DNA of 64,000 nucleotides from Dipteris shenzhenensis (taxonomy: Eukaryota; Polypodiophyta; Polypodiopsida; Gleicheniales). This document shows, one piece after another, positions 1-10,279 of this stretch (position 1 is its first letter; each line of letters starts with the position of its first letter). Position numbers and translations under genes: made by a program. Location of the stretch: the NCBI GenBank assembly GCA_047967505.1, contig CM106541.1; one strand, given 5' to 3'. Under the pieces are notes generated by a model. It saw only the letters and a list, made by a program, of their open reading frames with translations. It did not search any database and had not been told where the DNA came from.

Positions 1-120
1 TCCTAATCTCCACTCTTCTCCTCTCCCCTCTTCATATTTTGTCAGTATGCTGCTATTAATAATAGAAAGGGGGGGCGAGGAAGAAAAAATAGAGAGATGA
101 AAGGAGAAAAGGGTAGAAAG

Positions 121-178
121 TGTGTGTGTGTGTGTGTGTGTGTGTCTGTGTGTCTGTGTGTCTGTGTGTGTGTGTGTG
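121..178. repeat. (TG)n microsatellite
   Basis: An almost uninterrupted TG run of about 58 bases with a few TC units, inside purine-rich DNA. Confidence 0.95.
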
Positions 179-345
179 CTTACTTCAATTAAATAACTTG
201 GAACATAAGAGAGGAAATTTATAACAAGGTATAAAGGAATAAAATGTAAAATTAGAAATTAATGAATTAGATATATGAGAAGGGGCAAAAAAACTAAATA
301 AAATTTAAATATTAACAAAAACCAAGAAATAATTAATTAATTAAT

Positions 346-545
346 TAAAGTTTATTAGAGTCTTGGGAAGACCGATGGGTCTATGAGACTGTGAGAAACT
401 TAAACAAGCCAGCAAAAAGAGTGGAGCTACTAATCAAGCATCCACACCCATACAAAAACAAAAACTATATCCTACATAGTCATATCAAAATAGAAGTAAT
501 CTATAGCATCACCATCATCATTAGAGCGACTATCATCATAATACA
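346..545 (-). mobile_element. LINE 3' terminal fragment
   Basis: Read on the minus strand this is the 3' end of the LINE family found elsewhere in the window. The plus-strand text starts with a tttattagagtctt block, then gaccgatgggtctatgaga, then gtggagctactaa and a cluster of ATC triplets. The same order occurs at 17065-17230 and 37790-37990. No coding part is attached, so it is a strongly 5'-truncated insertion. Confidence 0.7.
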
Positions 546-1429
546 GAGTGAAATGTGCTCCAAGGTCACTGTGGTCCCTCCCTTGTCAAGAGCGAGGAAG
601 CAATAATTAAAAATTCTACAATACTTTAAAAAATTAATTGCTAAGGTAGTATATGAAAAAACTAAGTTGCTCACTAATTTATTTTAAGGAGGGGTTAAAG
701 GACTGAATTATGTGTAACGAATTTAAAAAACTAAATGTTAAACAAGAAAATTAATATAAGGAGAGATTATAAATGAGCACCATAATGATATTAGCTTTGG
801 GTGTAAATTTGGTGTAAATTAAAAGTTTTAGATAAGGGGGGGAAAAGGTTTAAAGAGTTAAAACTTAATAGATAGGGGAAAGGGTAGAAGGTTCAAAGAT
901 AGGTTTCGAAAGGGGGGTTGGGTAGAAGGGTAAAAAGATAGGGGACTAAAAATGAAGTGTGATGAAAATAAATGATAAATCAGGGAGGGGGAGGGGGGGT
1001 GTAAGAATCATGTAATAAAAAGGTCGGGGTTATGAGAGGGCTTAAATGAAGCTATAATAGGAAAATAATAATTGGGGTTTACAAATAAACTAGCAATGAC
1101 TAACATAACTGACCTTAAAGTCCAAGGTAGGAATGAAGGGCACGAAAGATGCTACAGGTGATGGAGGTTGACAAGGCAAAATATGGCGCAGTAAAGAGGA
1201 TGGCGAGAGGTGGACGAGCAACACACAGTCTGATTGGACAGGACTCATAGAAGGTCAAAGGCAGTCATACATTTGAGGGAGTTGGTAGCTGGGAAGGGGT
1301 GGGATGTGTAGAGCGGGTGGGATGCACAGAGTGGCTAGGCTGAGCTGGGGGTCAGCAGAAAATGAAAGTCGAGGGATTAGCTTAGGCTAGGCCATGTGAA
1401 CAAGGGTTTAAATAATGTGCAGTAATGAG
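546..1429. other. no gene recognised
   Basis: AT-rich to purine-rich sequence with many stops in all frames. I see no conserved motif and no RNA gene. Confidence 0.6.
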
Positions 1430-2650
1430 TAGTCGAGGGGGGGGGGGAGACAATCAGGATAGAGCGACAAAAATGAAGGGGCAAGGAGAGGCAGAATAGT
1501 CAAGGGGAAAGGGGGTTAAAGGGGTTGGATTTAGTTAAGTAGAGGGGTTGGGTTTGTTGAGTATAGTTAGGGGGAGGTGTAGTAAGGGAGAGTAGTTATC
1601 TAGAGGAGTTGGGAAATTTGAGTGTAATTAAGGGAGAAGTGGGGGGGGAAAAGGGAAGAAGTAGGAGTCTTTTTTTTTGCAAAAACAATTAAGGCAAATT
1701 TAAGTAAAAATTAAGGGAAATAGGGGGGGATAAGGGGAAAATAGGAAAAAAGGGGAAATTAAGGGGGAAATAGGATTAAAAAGGGAGCTTAGGAAAAATA
1801 GTGAAATAGTGCATGCAAGAGGGAAAAGAGGATTTGGGGGGGGCAAGGGTAGGGAGTGGAGAGAGAAAATTAGAGAGGGGGGGGTAGTTAGGAGGTTTGG
1901 GTAGGTAGATAGTTAGTGTAGTTAAGTAGAAGCGTAGTCAGTTAGGCAAGTGAGGTTAGGGAGTTAGGGGTAGTTAGGAGGTTTGGTTAGTTAGTTAGTG
2001 TAGTTAGATAGATAAGTGTAGAAACAATAGGAAAATTAGGGAGAAAAGCAAAAAAAGGGGGGGAAATTATGGAGAAGATTAAGGAGAAATTGGAGAAATT
2101 AAGAAGAAAATAGGGAGAGATTAGGAGAGTAAAAAATACAAAAATTAGGAGAGAAAAATTAGGGAGAATCTAGGAAAAAAGGGGGGGGGGATAGGGAGAA
2201 AACTAGGGAGAGGAAAAAAGGAGGGGAAAGGGGAAAATAGGGGGAAGTAGGAGGGGGAAAGGTGAAAATAGGTGAAAATAGGGGGAGAAAGGGAAAAAAT
2301 TAGGGAAGAAATAGAGATAATAGGGGGAAAAGTATTAAAAAATAGGGAGATTTAGGATGAGGAGAAAAAAGGGAGAGTCTGGAAAAAATAGGCAGATGAG
2401 AAAATAGGAAAAACAAGGAAAGAAGGGGACAATAGAAAAATTAGGGAAAGTTTAAGAAAGATTAGGAAAAAAATTAGAAAAAAAAAGGAGGAGAAATAGG
2501 AAATAGTTAGGGAAATTTTGGGAGATTAGGAAAATTAATAAAAATGGGAAAATAGGAAATTTAGAAAAATTAAGGAAGAATCTAGCAAAAAATAGGGAGA
2601 TATCTATGCAAAAATTAGGGAAATTTTAGGAGAGAGGGAAATTAGGACAT
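1430..2650. repeat. degenerate purine-rich (A/G) tract
   Basis: About 1.2 kb in which the plus strand is mostly A and G, with very many runs of 3-9 G. A loose motif like aattagggagaaa recurs, mostly in the second half. From about 1890 to 2000 a gttagttagtgtagtta pattern appears. It looks like a decayed short-period satellite. No reading frame is supported. Confidence 0.75.
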
Positions 2651-2755
2651 GTTTAAAGTACAGAGCTGAAATACAAGAGAAGATAGAGACAAGGTCAGAA
2701 AAAAGGTTTTCCAAGAAGGTAAACAAAGTTAATTGCATAAACGCAAAAGGGTGAA

Positions 2756-2759
<4 letters not shown>

Positions 2760-2801
<42 letters not shown>
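2760..2801. repeat. (TG)21 microsatellite
   Basis: A pure TG run of about 42 bases. Confidence 0.95.
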
Positions 2802-2804
<3 letters not shown>

Positions 2805-2832
2805 ACCCCCAACCCAGACGGTAAGACCAGAT

Positions 2833-2872
2833 GGTGGGGAGTAAGCCCACCATGTGGAACTTACTCCCCACC
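2833..2872. repeat. perfect 13-bp inverted repeat
   Basis: ggtggggagtaag at 2833-2845 is matched exactly by cttactccccacc at 2860-2872. The 14-base loop can itself pair in part (ccac/gtgg). Function unknown. Confidence 0.85.
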
Positions 2873-3027
2873 TACTATTAGTAAGTGAATAAAAGTGGAT
2901 CTGTATGATAAGTGGCAAAATGAAAAAATGATTCCAATAGTAAATGTGTTAACCACTTTTGCAAAATAAATATAAAAGTTAGTAAAAAAATAAGGTGGAT
3001 CACAAAGAGATTATCCAATCTAAAGAA

Positions 3028-3160
3028 TTATCCAATGGATGTGAATTAATTGTATGGCACTAGCCTGGACCAAAGGCTAGCTAGGAAATCAAAGTGTGTG
3101 TTTAGATTAAAAATTCCCATCAATAATTGATCCATACAATTAATTCTATCAATTGGATAA
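3028..3160. repeat. 133-bp fold-back (MITE-like) element
   Basis: Two arms of about 30 bp, 3028-3057 and 3132-3160, are inverted copies. Each has an outer ttatccaat / attggataa match and an inner perfect 15-bp gaattaattgtatgg / ccatacaattaattc match, with a few mismatches between. The loop is about 74 bases. It may be a small MITE or an arm-pair relic. I cannot identify a target-site duplication. Confidence 0.65.
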
Positions 3161-3651
3161 AAATTAAAAAGAGAGGAACATATAAGACATCTAAGTTGTA
3201 TATGCAACAACTAGAGTTTGCAAAATTTTCCACCAAAATTAATAATTTTTAATAATATTGAGTTTGACAAACACAATATTGAAGAAAATGTCAAATCCTC
3301 AGGCAGATATTAGGGTCCACTTACCTGCCATCATCCAAACAAACTAGGTGTTAGAACATCATAGTTACATTTGGGTAGACAAGTAATGCCTGTTTTCCCC
3401 AGCTTGTTATTGCTTTACCTAGGAATATAGACAACCATACGGATTCTAAAATAATTTTTATAAAAGATTTTTTTTATAATTAAGTCATAAGTGGAGTAAG
3501 GAGCGAATGATTGCATGGGTTGAGAAGGGATTAGAGGAGGTATGGGAAGATTAGTGTTCTTAGTGTGTGGGGTGGTTAAAAAGAGAGTGTAAAGGGGAGA
3601 TTTCACTGGGGATACATAAAAGAATAATTCATAGTTGAAAAAGTATACATG

Positions 3652-3653
<2 letters not shown>
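3161..3653. other. no gene recognised
   Basis: AT-rich sequence without a supported coding region. Confidence 0.6.

Positions 3654-3701
<48 letters not shown>
3654..3701. repeat. (TG)24 microsatellite abutting an LTR
   Basis: A pure TG run that ends exactly where the gypsy 5' LTR begins, so the LTR's first TG cannot be separated from the repeat. Confidence 0.95.
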
Positions 3702-3703
<2 letters not shown>

Positions 3704-4361
3704 CTTATGGATAAATTTGTCTAAGGAAAAAGGCATAAATATGTGTGTGTGATTGTATATGTGGCAATGGTATAATAAAATATGGTGTGCATAGGCCCCA
3801 GGGTTGAGGTGGCATGGCATGACCATGTGCCACCCTTCCACGTAAGAGGACCCATAAGGTGTGTTGTACATAGTCCATGGTAGTAATATTATAAAATGTA
3901 AGGTGGCATGGTTCCTCCATGTGCCACCCCTCCACCTAGGCAGTCCCATGCCTGCATTTCGTGAGATATGGCCTAAAGTACATGAGAGAAGTAATATAAA
4001 ATAGGTGGAGATGGATATTATATTGGATTATTCCCTCCATGTAGGATAGGCCCATGTGGGGGGGTATAGATAGTCCAAGGATGCAAGTTAAATAATGGGG
4101 AAAATAGGATGAGGTGGCAAAATTCCTTGTGCCAACCCTCCACTTGTCCTCCCAGAGGTTTAAACATTTTATAAAATTGGGAAGAGACCACGGGAGTATC
4201 ATGGACTTGAGATATGGGGCTTGATTTATGTGGAAAAATGAGGCAAAGTGTTATCACACACAATTGAGAGTGCATAACCACCTAGCCCACATGGGAGACT
4301 TTTCCACACACACCATGCATGTGGGAGGATGCATTTATTGGGAAAGACCCCCTCTCTTGGC

Positions 4362-4368
4362 TATAAAA
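4362..4368 (+). promoter_or_regulatory. TATA box in the gypsy 5' LTR
   Basis: tataaaa within ggctataaaaggaggtgg, about 90 bases before the LTR's AATAAA. This fits the retroelement U3 promoter. Confidence 0.65.
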
Positions 4369-4454
4369 GGAGGTGGCTATTCCTTGATGGGGCACGCTCA
4401 TTCTTTGTAAAGCCACCTAGCTAGTACTTTGATTTCCCCCTTCCCTTCCTTTCA

Positions 4455-4460
4455 AATAAA
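4455..4460 (+). terminator. polyadenylation signal in the gypsy 5' LTR
   Basis: aataaa about 90 bases after the TATA box, as expected for the R region of an LTR. Confidence 0.5.
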
Positions 4461-4699
4461 GCATGGCCCTCTTCCCTTGATGTCTCCATCTTTACATTCC
4501 TCCTCCCATCATGTACATGCTTCTCTTCTCCCTCTCTCTCTCCCCTTGTGCCATAGTCTCCCTCCTTATTCCCTCCCCTTCTAATCCCTTTTCCCCACCC
4601 ATGATAACGTTTTGCCCTCACGTTCTCCTTTTCTCTATGGCCCTTGAGCGTCGCCATGCTTAGTGTCTAGCCTCTTGTCCTAATTTCTTTTCTAAGTAA

Positions 4700-5909
4700 C
4701 AGAATTGGTGTGGCTGCTAGGATCGAAATCTCCATGGCTAGTAGCATAAAATTCTTTTCTCCTACGACTGGGTGTGATTCTATGACACCTTCCATCTGCG
4801 GTTCTCAGCTTCTGCGCCTCCAATCTGCTTTTGGTTGTAGTTTTTGCACATCTGTGCATGCCTGCTTCTGCGCCTCTAGACTGCCTACAGTTTCGATGCA
4901 TCTTCTGGTTGGCGAATCTTCTGGTTGTACCAGTTGCATTTGCAAAGCTATAACATATGTGCTTCCTCTGGGGTCATGTGCACGCAATTGCTCGTCTCCT
5001 GGGTGCACCCGTACATCTCTTTGTCACAACTAGCACATTCACGTGTGTGTCCCACATCTTCTGGCCATGGATAGATCGCGTCTTCTGGTCACGACAAATT
5101 TTGTGAGCTTCTACAAAACTATTGCAGATCCTCACATCGTGCCCCTCTCCTCTATCTTCTTCTCTTTCTCTTTCTCTTCTCATCTCCTTTTATTAAGGAG
5201 TGGGAATTGAACCCAAGATCTCCCCATTCACAAAAAAAAGACTTATCAATGGGCCAACAAATAGGAAGTGATGAAAATGTAATGATTTTGCTTATATATT
5301 GAAATCTTGGGAACTGTAACTCTCTAACTGTGGGGAGTTTCCTCTTTTCACATCTCCTACTACATCGCCGATTTGAAACTTTTTCAAGTTCACTCCTTGG
5401 ATGCACGCCACACGCGGACGGTGGATATTCACGTCACTTCTCGTCAATTTCAAGGATTTGGTGCTTGGTCCTCTACTCATTACGACTACCAATTGGTGAG
5501 ATCTCTTTCTTGATCTTCATGTCGACCTTCAACAACTGATTGTACAATGCATTGTTCAAGGAGACGATGGGTGGGATGATACACCGTGGATGATTCAAGG
5601 TGAAGAATTAGTGATATGGATAAGCTCATCTTGAATGATTTCTTCTCGATTTCATTACAAAGGTTTCTAGGGCTCGGCTATGGTTGGTAATGTTTCGACC
5701 AAGGAATCCCTTTGTACCTAACCTTTTGTGCCTCATTTTGAGCTTCAAGTTGTAATTCTTTTTGGTCTAAAGATAAACTATCAACAAAGGATTGCAAGTT
5801 TATTTGGTGCTGAACGTCTTGCTCAAGTATTGAATTCTCCCCACCCTCTCCTTCTACCTATCTTGGACTACCGAGAAACTTGGGATGTCCAGATTTTAGT
5901 ATTGGTGTG
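4700..5909 (+). other. gypsy untranslated leader
   Basis: 1.2 kb between the LTR and the first recognisable domain. Reading frames are short and without family resemblance. The first half is pyrimidine-rich with repeated cttctggtt/tctgcgcctc words. Confidence 0.5.
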
Positions 5910-6300
5910 ATGACATCTTGGCTCCTCCAATTTGATGGCACATACAAACCTTCGACTAACGCTACTGCTGTGCGTGTGAAGCTCACTTCACTAGGGGGTG
6001 AGGTGTATTGTTATAGCAAGTCTGCACCAACAAGTACTTGCAACCAAGCTGAGTACTCGACACTCATTTTTGGGCTACAGAAGGCACAAGAACATCGCAT
6101 CAAGCAACTTGAGGAGCAAGGAGATTCTCAACTCGTGTGTGAATAAGTTAGTGGAAGGTGGAAGGTGCGGAGTGAAGGCTTGGTTCCATGACATCAACAA
6201 GCATTGGAACTATGCTAACAATTTGAAAAGGCAAAATTTCAGCATATCCCTCGAGCTCAAAATATAGTTGCTGATTTCTTGGCACGTGAAGCTTGTACTT
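5910..6300 (+). pseudogene. archaeal-type RNase H domain located before gag
   Basis: Reading from 5910, the frame gives LQFDGTYKP, then YCYSKS, NQAEYSTLIFGL and GDSQLV. After one frame change it gives VNKLVEG, and after another FQHIPRAQNIVADFLAREA. These are the RNase H signature blocks in order, with the four acidic residues D, E, D and D visible. The domain would degrade the RNA strand of the RNA/DNA hybrid during reverse transcription. In Tat-type plant gypsy elements such an extra RNase H normally lies between the pol RNase H and the integrase. Here that place is empty and the domain sits upstream of gag. Two frameshifts make it inactive as it stands. It could also be a captured host RNase H fragment. 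Confidence 0.7.
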
Positions 6301-6368
6301 CAATCATGCATGACACGAGTTGAAGCACCCCCCAACAAAGCTGCAAGCCACGAAGGAGGGTGATCATT

Positions 6369-6413
6369 TGTAAGGAATGTAAAGGTTGTGGTCATCATGA
6401 AACTAAGTGTTGG
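6369..6413 (+). other. CX2CX4HX4C zinc-knuckle-like motif
   Basis: Just after the RNase H block the sequence reads CKECKGCGHHETKC, which fits the zinc-knuckle spacing. A second, typical knuckle lies in gag at about 7740, so this one belongs to the unusual upstream unit. It is a short match in decayed sequence and could be chance. Confidence 0.35.
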
Positions 6414-6876
6414 GCATATTTGATACGAGTTTACCAAATTTGGAAGATCATCAAAAAGGTCCTCAAGGATATTGCTCAAAAGAAGGATGCCAAACCGCAC
6501 ACCCCTTGAAGAAATAGCATGGTGATTACAAGAACTAGAAGAAGCTGAAGGTGATGTGCAAGCTCTCTAACTGTTGACATTTGTCGTGGCATTCTTGTTT
6601 GCCTTTATGAACAACCTCATGCAGCACCGTGTCTTTAACCCTCACTTGTAAAGATGGATGTGATATCATGAGGGTTGGTCCTTTTAAGATTGTCTATGAG
6701 CTATTCTATACTAAACATTCTTCCCGTGTAGTATTTTACAATACACCAATCACACCCTACCCTACATGTGCGCTTTGTGGATGTATCTTCACCTAATTTT
6801 CAGTTCAAACTACCTCTTTCCATTGTTTGCCCATAGATAAGCCTCATTTCGTCTCTCTCTTTTCCATTTTCCAAGC

Positions 6877-8254
6877 ATGGCTGACATTCCTGTGTTCTGT
6901 GGATGGGCTGAAGAAAATCCAAATGAGTATCTTGTGTCCTTCAAGAGCCGTTGTGTTTCTCTCAACTTTCTTACTGAAGATAGATGGCTGTTTGTTCTTC
7001 CCACATTTCTAGAGGGTTTGTCTCAAGTGTGGTATGAGAAGCAAGCCGACGACGTTCGTCAAAGCTAGCCAAGGTTAACAGCAGCGATGATTGAGTATTT
7101 CGGCAAAGAAGAGGAGCCAGAGAATGTGTACCTGCAGGTGGCAAACTTGAAGTGGTCAGAATGTGAGATGGCACATCGATATGTGGATCGAGCGGCCATG
7201 TTCCTGGACCGTTTAATTGCCATGCAGGAGAACAATGCTGGATTTTGAGCTGGAATGACTCAGCATGTGCTGGGCTACCTTGTAGTAGGAGCAAGTGACA
7301 AATTTCGCCTCAAGCTTAAATGGGAGAATCCAAAAACTATGGTGCTAGCACGAGATTGCTCAAAAGTTTGATAAAGTTTAGTCTGGCCCCGCTTCAAAGA
7401 AGATGATTGTCCCTCCGCGACCCCCTCAATTCTTGCAACAACAACCTGGGGGGTCTAACTCAGGGGCATACCCCCACCCCTCATCAGCACCACCTCTATC
7501 TCAAATCTATGGTCCTCCCTTAGATGCTTACACTCAACAAGGAGTATATCCTCAACCTTTGCCTAGAAGATTTCCCTAGCCTTGCCCATGAGCCCCCATC
7601 CTTCCTACTACCCTAGCCCCTCTTGCTAAATAACTCGGGGTCAATGACCTAGCCAAGGCCCTAAATGATCTTCGGCTTGAGATGGTGGGCATCAAAAATC
7701 AATCCAATCACCCTCCAAGAGAATGTGCCAATGTTGTGTGCTACGAGTGCCACCAGAAGGGTCATTATCACACAGAATGTCCCATTATTCCAAGGGTGAA
7801 TCTTCTAAGTGAATCAGGCACTGAGGATTCTGACGTAGAGATACTTGACCTCGGGAAAAGAAGTAGTACCATCTCGGACCCCTCTCCAAACCATGGACCG
7901 GGCTGCCCTAGGAAGAAGGTGTCCTTCCCAGAGCCCTCAGATGTTGAGATGGCAGACCCACCAACAGAGAAGACTAAAAGATCTCGTAGGAGTAAGTGGT
8001 CACCCTTGGATTTTCCCATCGGCTCAGGTCAAGAGGACTATTCGGTCGTTCAAGACCTTGCTCATCGGTCTTTGAGCATCACACTCCCTCAACTAATATC
8101 ATTAAGCCCTAAGGTGAGACGTGAGCTACAGAAAGGGCTCTCAACAAGGAGGAGCAAGAAAAAGGGAAAGGTACGAGAAGTCTCTTCTATCTCTGAAGAA
8201 ATTGATTGGCATCCACATACAGTAGATGTCATCATAGATAATTGCCATGTCTAA
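6877..8254 (+). pseudogene. gypsy gag (capsid and nucleocapsid)
   Basis: The frame from 6877 starts MADIPVFCGWAEENPNEYL and continues through FLEGLSQVWYEKQ and a YFGKEEEPENVYLQ block, the usual retrotransposon gag layout. Stops interrupt it at 7067 (TAG) and 7246 (TGA). A proline-rich linker (PPRPPQFLQQQPGG...) follows, then a nucleocapsid part from 7682 with the zinc knuckle CYECHQKGHYHTEC and a basic tail (RRSKKKGKV). Gag packages the element RNA in cytoplasmic particles. A single TAA at 8252-8254 separates it from the protease, which continues in the same frame. Confidence 0.85.
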
Positions 8255-8257
8255 AGT

Positions 8258-8569
8258 GTGTGTGTTGATGGGGGAGCTGCATGTAATATCATGGTGCCCC
8301 GAATCATGAAGAAATTGAATTTGAAATGGACAAGGCATTCCTCCACTCGAATTAAGGTAGCAGATGGTCGATGTCTCACCACCCTGAGAGTCATTGAGGA
8401 TTTGCCCATCATTGTCAATGGGTTGACCACCATCGTCAATTTCTATGTAGTGGACATCGAAGATATAGGCAGGAGTTACCCAGCCATACTCGGGAGACCA
8501 TGGTTGAGAAAGAGTGATGCAGTCAACTATTGGAAGACAGGACACATGTCTTTTGGTGCTTCTAAATAG
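8258..8569 (+). pseudogene. gypsy retropepsin-like protease
   Basis: Contains VDGGAACNIM, followed by ADGR, IVNGLTTIVNFYVVD and AILGRPWLR, the usual spacing of an aspartic protease in plant gypsy elements. The active site reads D-G-G rather than D-S/T-G. That is a known variant in some plant retropepsin-like proteins, so it need not mean loss. It shares the gag frame and would process the Gag-Pol precursor. Confidence 0.85.
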
Positions 8570-8574
8570 AAGAT

Positions 8575-9779
8575 CCTGGTGCAACTAAGTGCCATGGAAC
8601 CAGAAGAAGAGGAGCAAGATAGTGATACTCTCTCATGCTCGGTGTCTGAATTAATGGAAGGATCAAACGGGGGGGAGGAGTCCTTAGAGGAGGAAGTTTA
8701 CATGATGGGGTATCTCCGACCTCGCCACCTACAGAAAAGGTAATAACTAGTCCTTAACAGCTTGAATCTATGCTTTCCCTAGACCTCACTCCAAGTGAGA
8801 AAGATGAGTTCCTAGAAATGTTCAAAGATTTCCCTGACCTTTTCGCAACTAGCTACCACCACCTTCGCCATGTGACTGCCATAGAGCACAAGATAGAGCT
8901 GAAGCCTGATGCGAAGCCTGTGGTTCAGAAGTATCGAAGATTAGGGCCCCTACAGATCGATGCTTTATGCTTAGAGTTGCAGAAACTTGTAGAAGTTGGG
9001 TTTATTGTTCCAGTTCACGATACTGAATGGGTTTCACCAATGGTAGTCACCCCAAAGAAAAACAACAAGTGAGGGTCTGCATCGACTATAAGAAACTCAA
9101 TGTAGCGACCAAGAGGGACCATCATCCTCTTCCCTTTCAAGACCTCATCCTTGAGAAGGTAAGTGGTCATGAGATGTATACTTTTTGTGATGGTTACTCC
9201 GGGTTTTATCAAATCAGAATTGCCGAAGAAGATGTGCTTAAAACCACATTTGCCACACCCTGGGGGACATTTGCATTTAAAGTAATGCCTTTGGCCTCAC
9301 CAATGCTCCTGCTACCTTTCAAAGATTTATGCAGATGGTGTTTGCTCCTTATTTGGGGGATTTCTTGGAGGTGCTTTTAGATGATTTTTGTATATTCTCG
9401 TCATGTAAGGAGCACATCATGAAGGTTAGGTTGGCCTTCCAAAGAGTCAATGATGCGAATGGCAGTCTCAACCTTGAGAAATGCACCATTGGAGCCACTC
9501 AAGGGAGGTTACTGGGACATATTGTCTCATCCAAGGGTTTCAAGCCTGACCCCAAGAAGGTAGAAGCTATCCTCAAGCTCTCCTTGCCAACAACCACACG
9601 TCAGGTATGCTCATTTATCAATCTAGTAGAATACTATCGTCGCTTCATTGATCAATATGCTACTTTGACACGACCCATAACTATGCTATTGAAAGATGGG
9701 GTTGATTTCTCTTGGAATGAGGATTGTGGTCATGGGTTTGCACAAATCAAGAATTCTCTGGCTTCAAAACCCATTCTAT
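8575..9779 (+). pseudogene. gypsy reverse transcriptase
   Basis: The RT blocks are spread over three frames. From 8770: EHKIELKPDAKPVVQKYRR and GFIVPV. From about 9068: VRVCIDYKKLN, PLPFQDLI and YSGFYQIRIAEED. From 9329: FAPYLGDFLEVLLDDFCIFS, LGHIVSSKG and FKPDPKKVEAI. The catalytic box reads LLDD where Y/FxDD is usual, so the aromatic residue is lost. Frame changes fall near 9068 and 9300. The copy is inactive. The stretch 8575-8769 links protease to RT and shows no domain. Confidence 0.9.
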
Positions 9780-10200
9780 GCAATCTAGATTGGTCAAAGA
9801 CTTTCTATATCAATCCTGGGTTTGGTGAGCACACTCTGGCAGGTATTCTTCTCTAGCAAGGGGAGGATCAGTTCATGTATCCCGTTCAATTTGCTTCTCG
9901 ATAATTGCTCGACACCGAACAATGCTACTCAGAGGCTAACAAGCATGCCTTGTCTTTGGTGTTCTGCATTGAGAAATTTAAGCATTATGTGGCTGGAAAG
10001 TCCTTCATTATACTCACTAGCACTAGTCTTGCAAAGCAGGTTCTTCAATCACCAAATCCCATGGGCCGGTTGGCCAAATGGTTGGCAGTTTTACAGGAAT
10101 ATGATTTTTCTTTCAAAATTATAAAAGGGGGTTGTTCCAACTTGAAGAATGCTTTGATTGATTTGGAGGAGTGCCTTAATGTAACCCTTGTAGCGGCCAT
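9780..10200 (+). pseudogene. gypsy pol RNase H, catalytic residues lost
   Basis: The frame reads FYINPGFGEHTLAGILL, then PVQFASR, TEQCYSEANKHALSLVFC, FKHYVAGKSFIILTSTS and GRLAKWLAVLQEYDFSFKI. This aligns with gypsy RNase H, but the usual first D is N (YINP) and the D of the TDH box is gone (LTSTS). TAG at 9854 and TAA at 9902 interrupt it. This loss is characteristic of plant gypsy lineages that gained a second RNase H, and fits the presence of the upstream domain at 5910. Confidence 0.8.
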
Positions 10201-10279
10201 AGAAGTTGGGGATCCATGGTTTGGCGGTATCTACAGGTTTCTAATTGCTTTCTCCTTTCCTCCAGAAAGTACTAGCTAT

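Larger units (their letters stand above)
3700..4699 (+). repeat. 5' LTR of the gypsy element
   Basis: The first 380 bases match 11516-11899 closely (the same ttgtctaaggaaaaaggcat start). The right border is placed near 4699, after the promoter and polyadenylation signals, at a ctaagtaaca ending. That border is uncertain because the other LTR is truncated and I cannot name the primer-binding site. The U3 part carries three modules with ggtggca/tgccacc arms near 3811, 3901 and 4111. Confidence 0.75.

Noticed and set aside
1880-2100. Telomere-like ttaggg words
   Set aside because: They are irregular and embedded in a general purine-rich repeat, not an array of the plant telomere heptamer.
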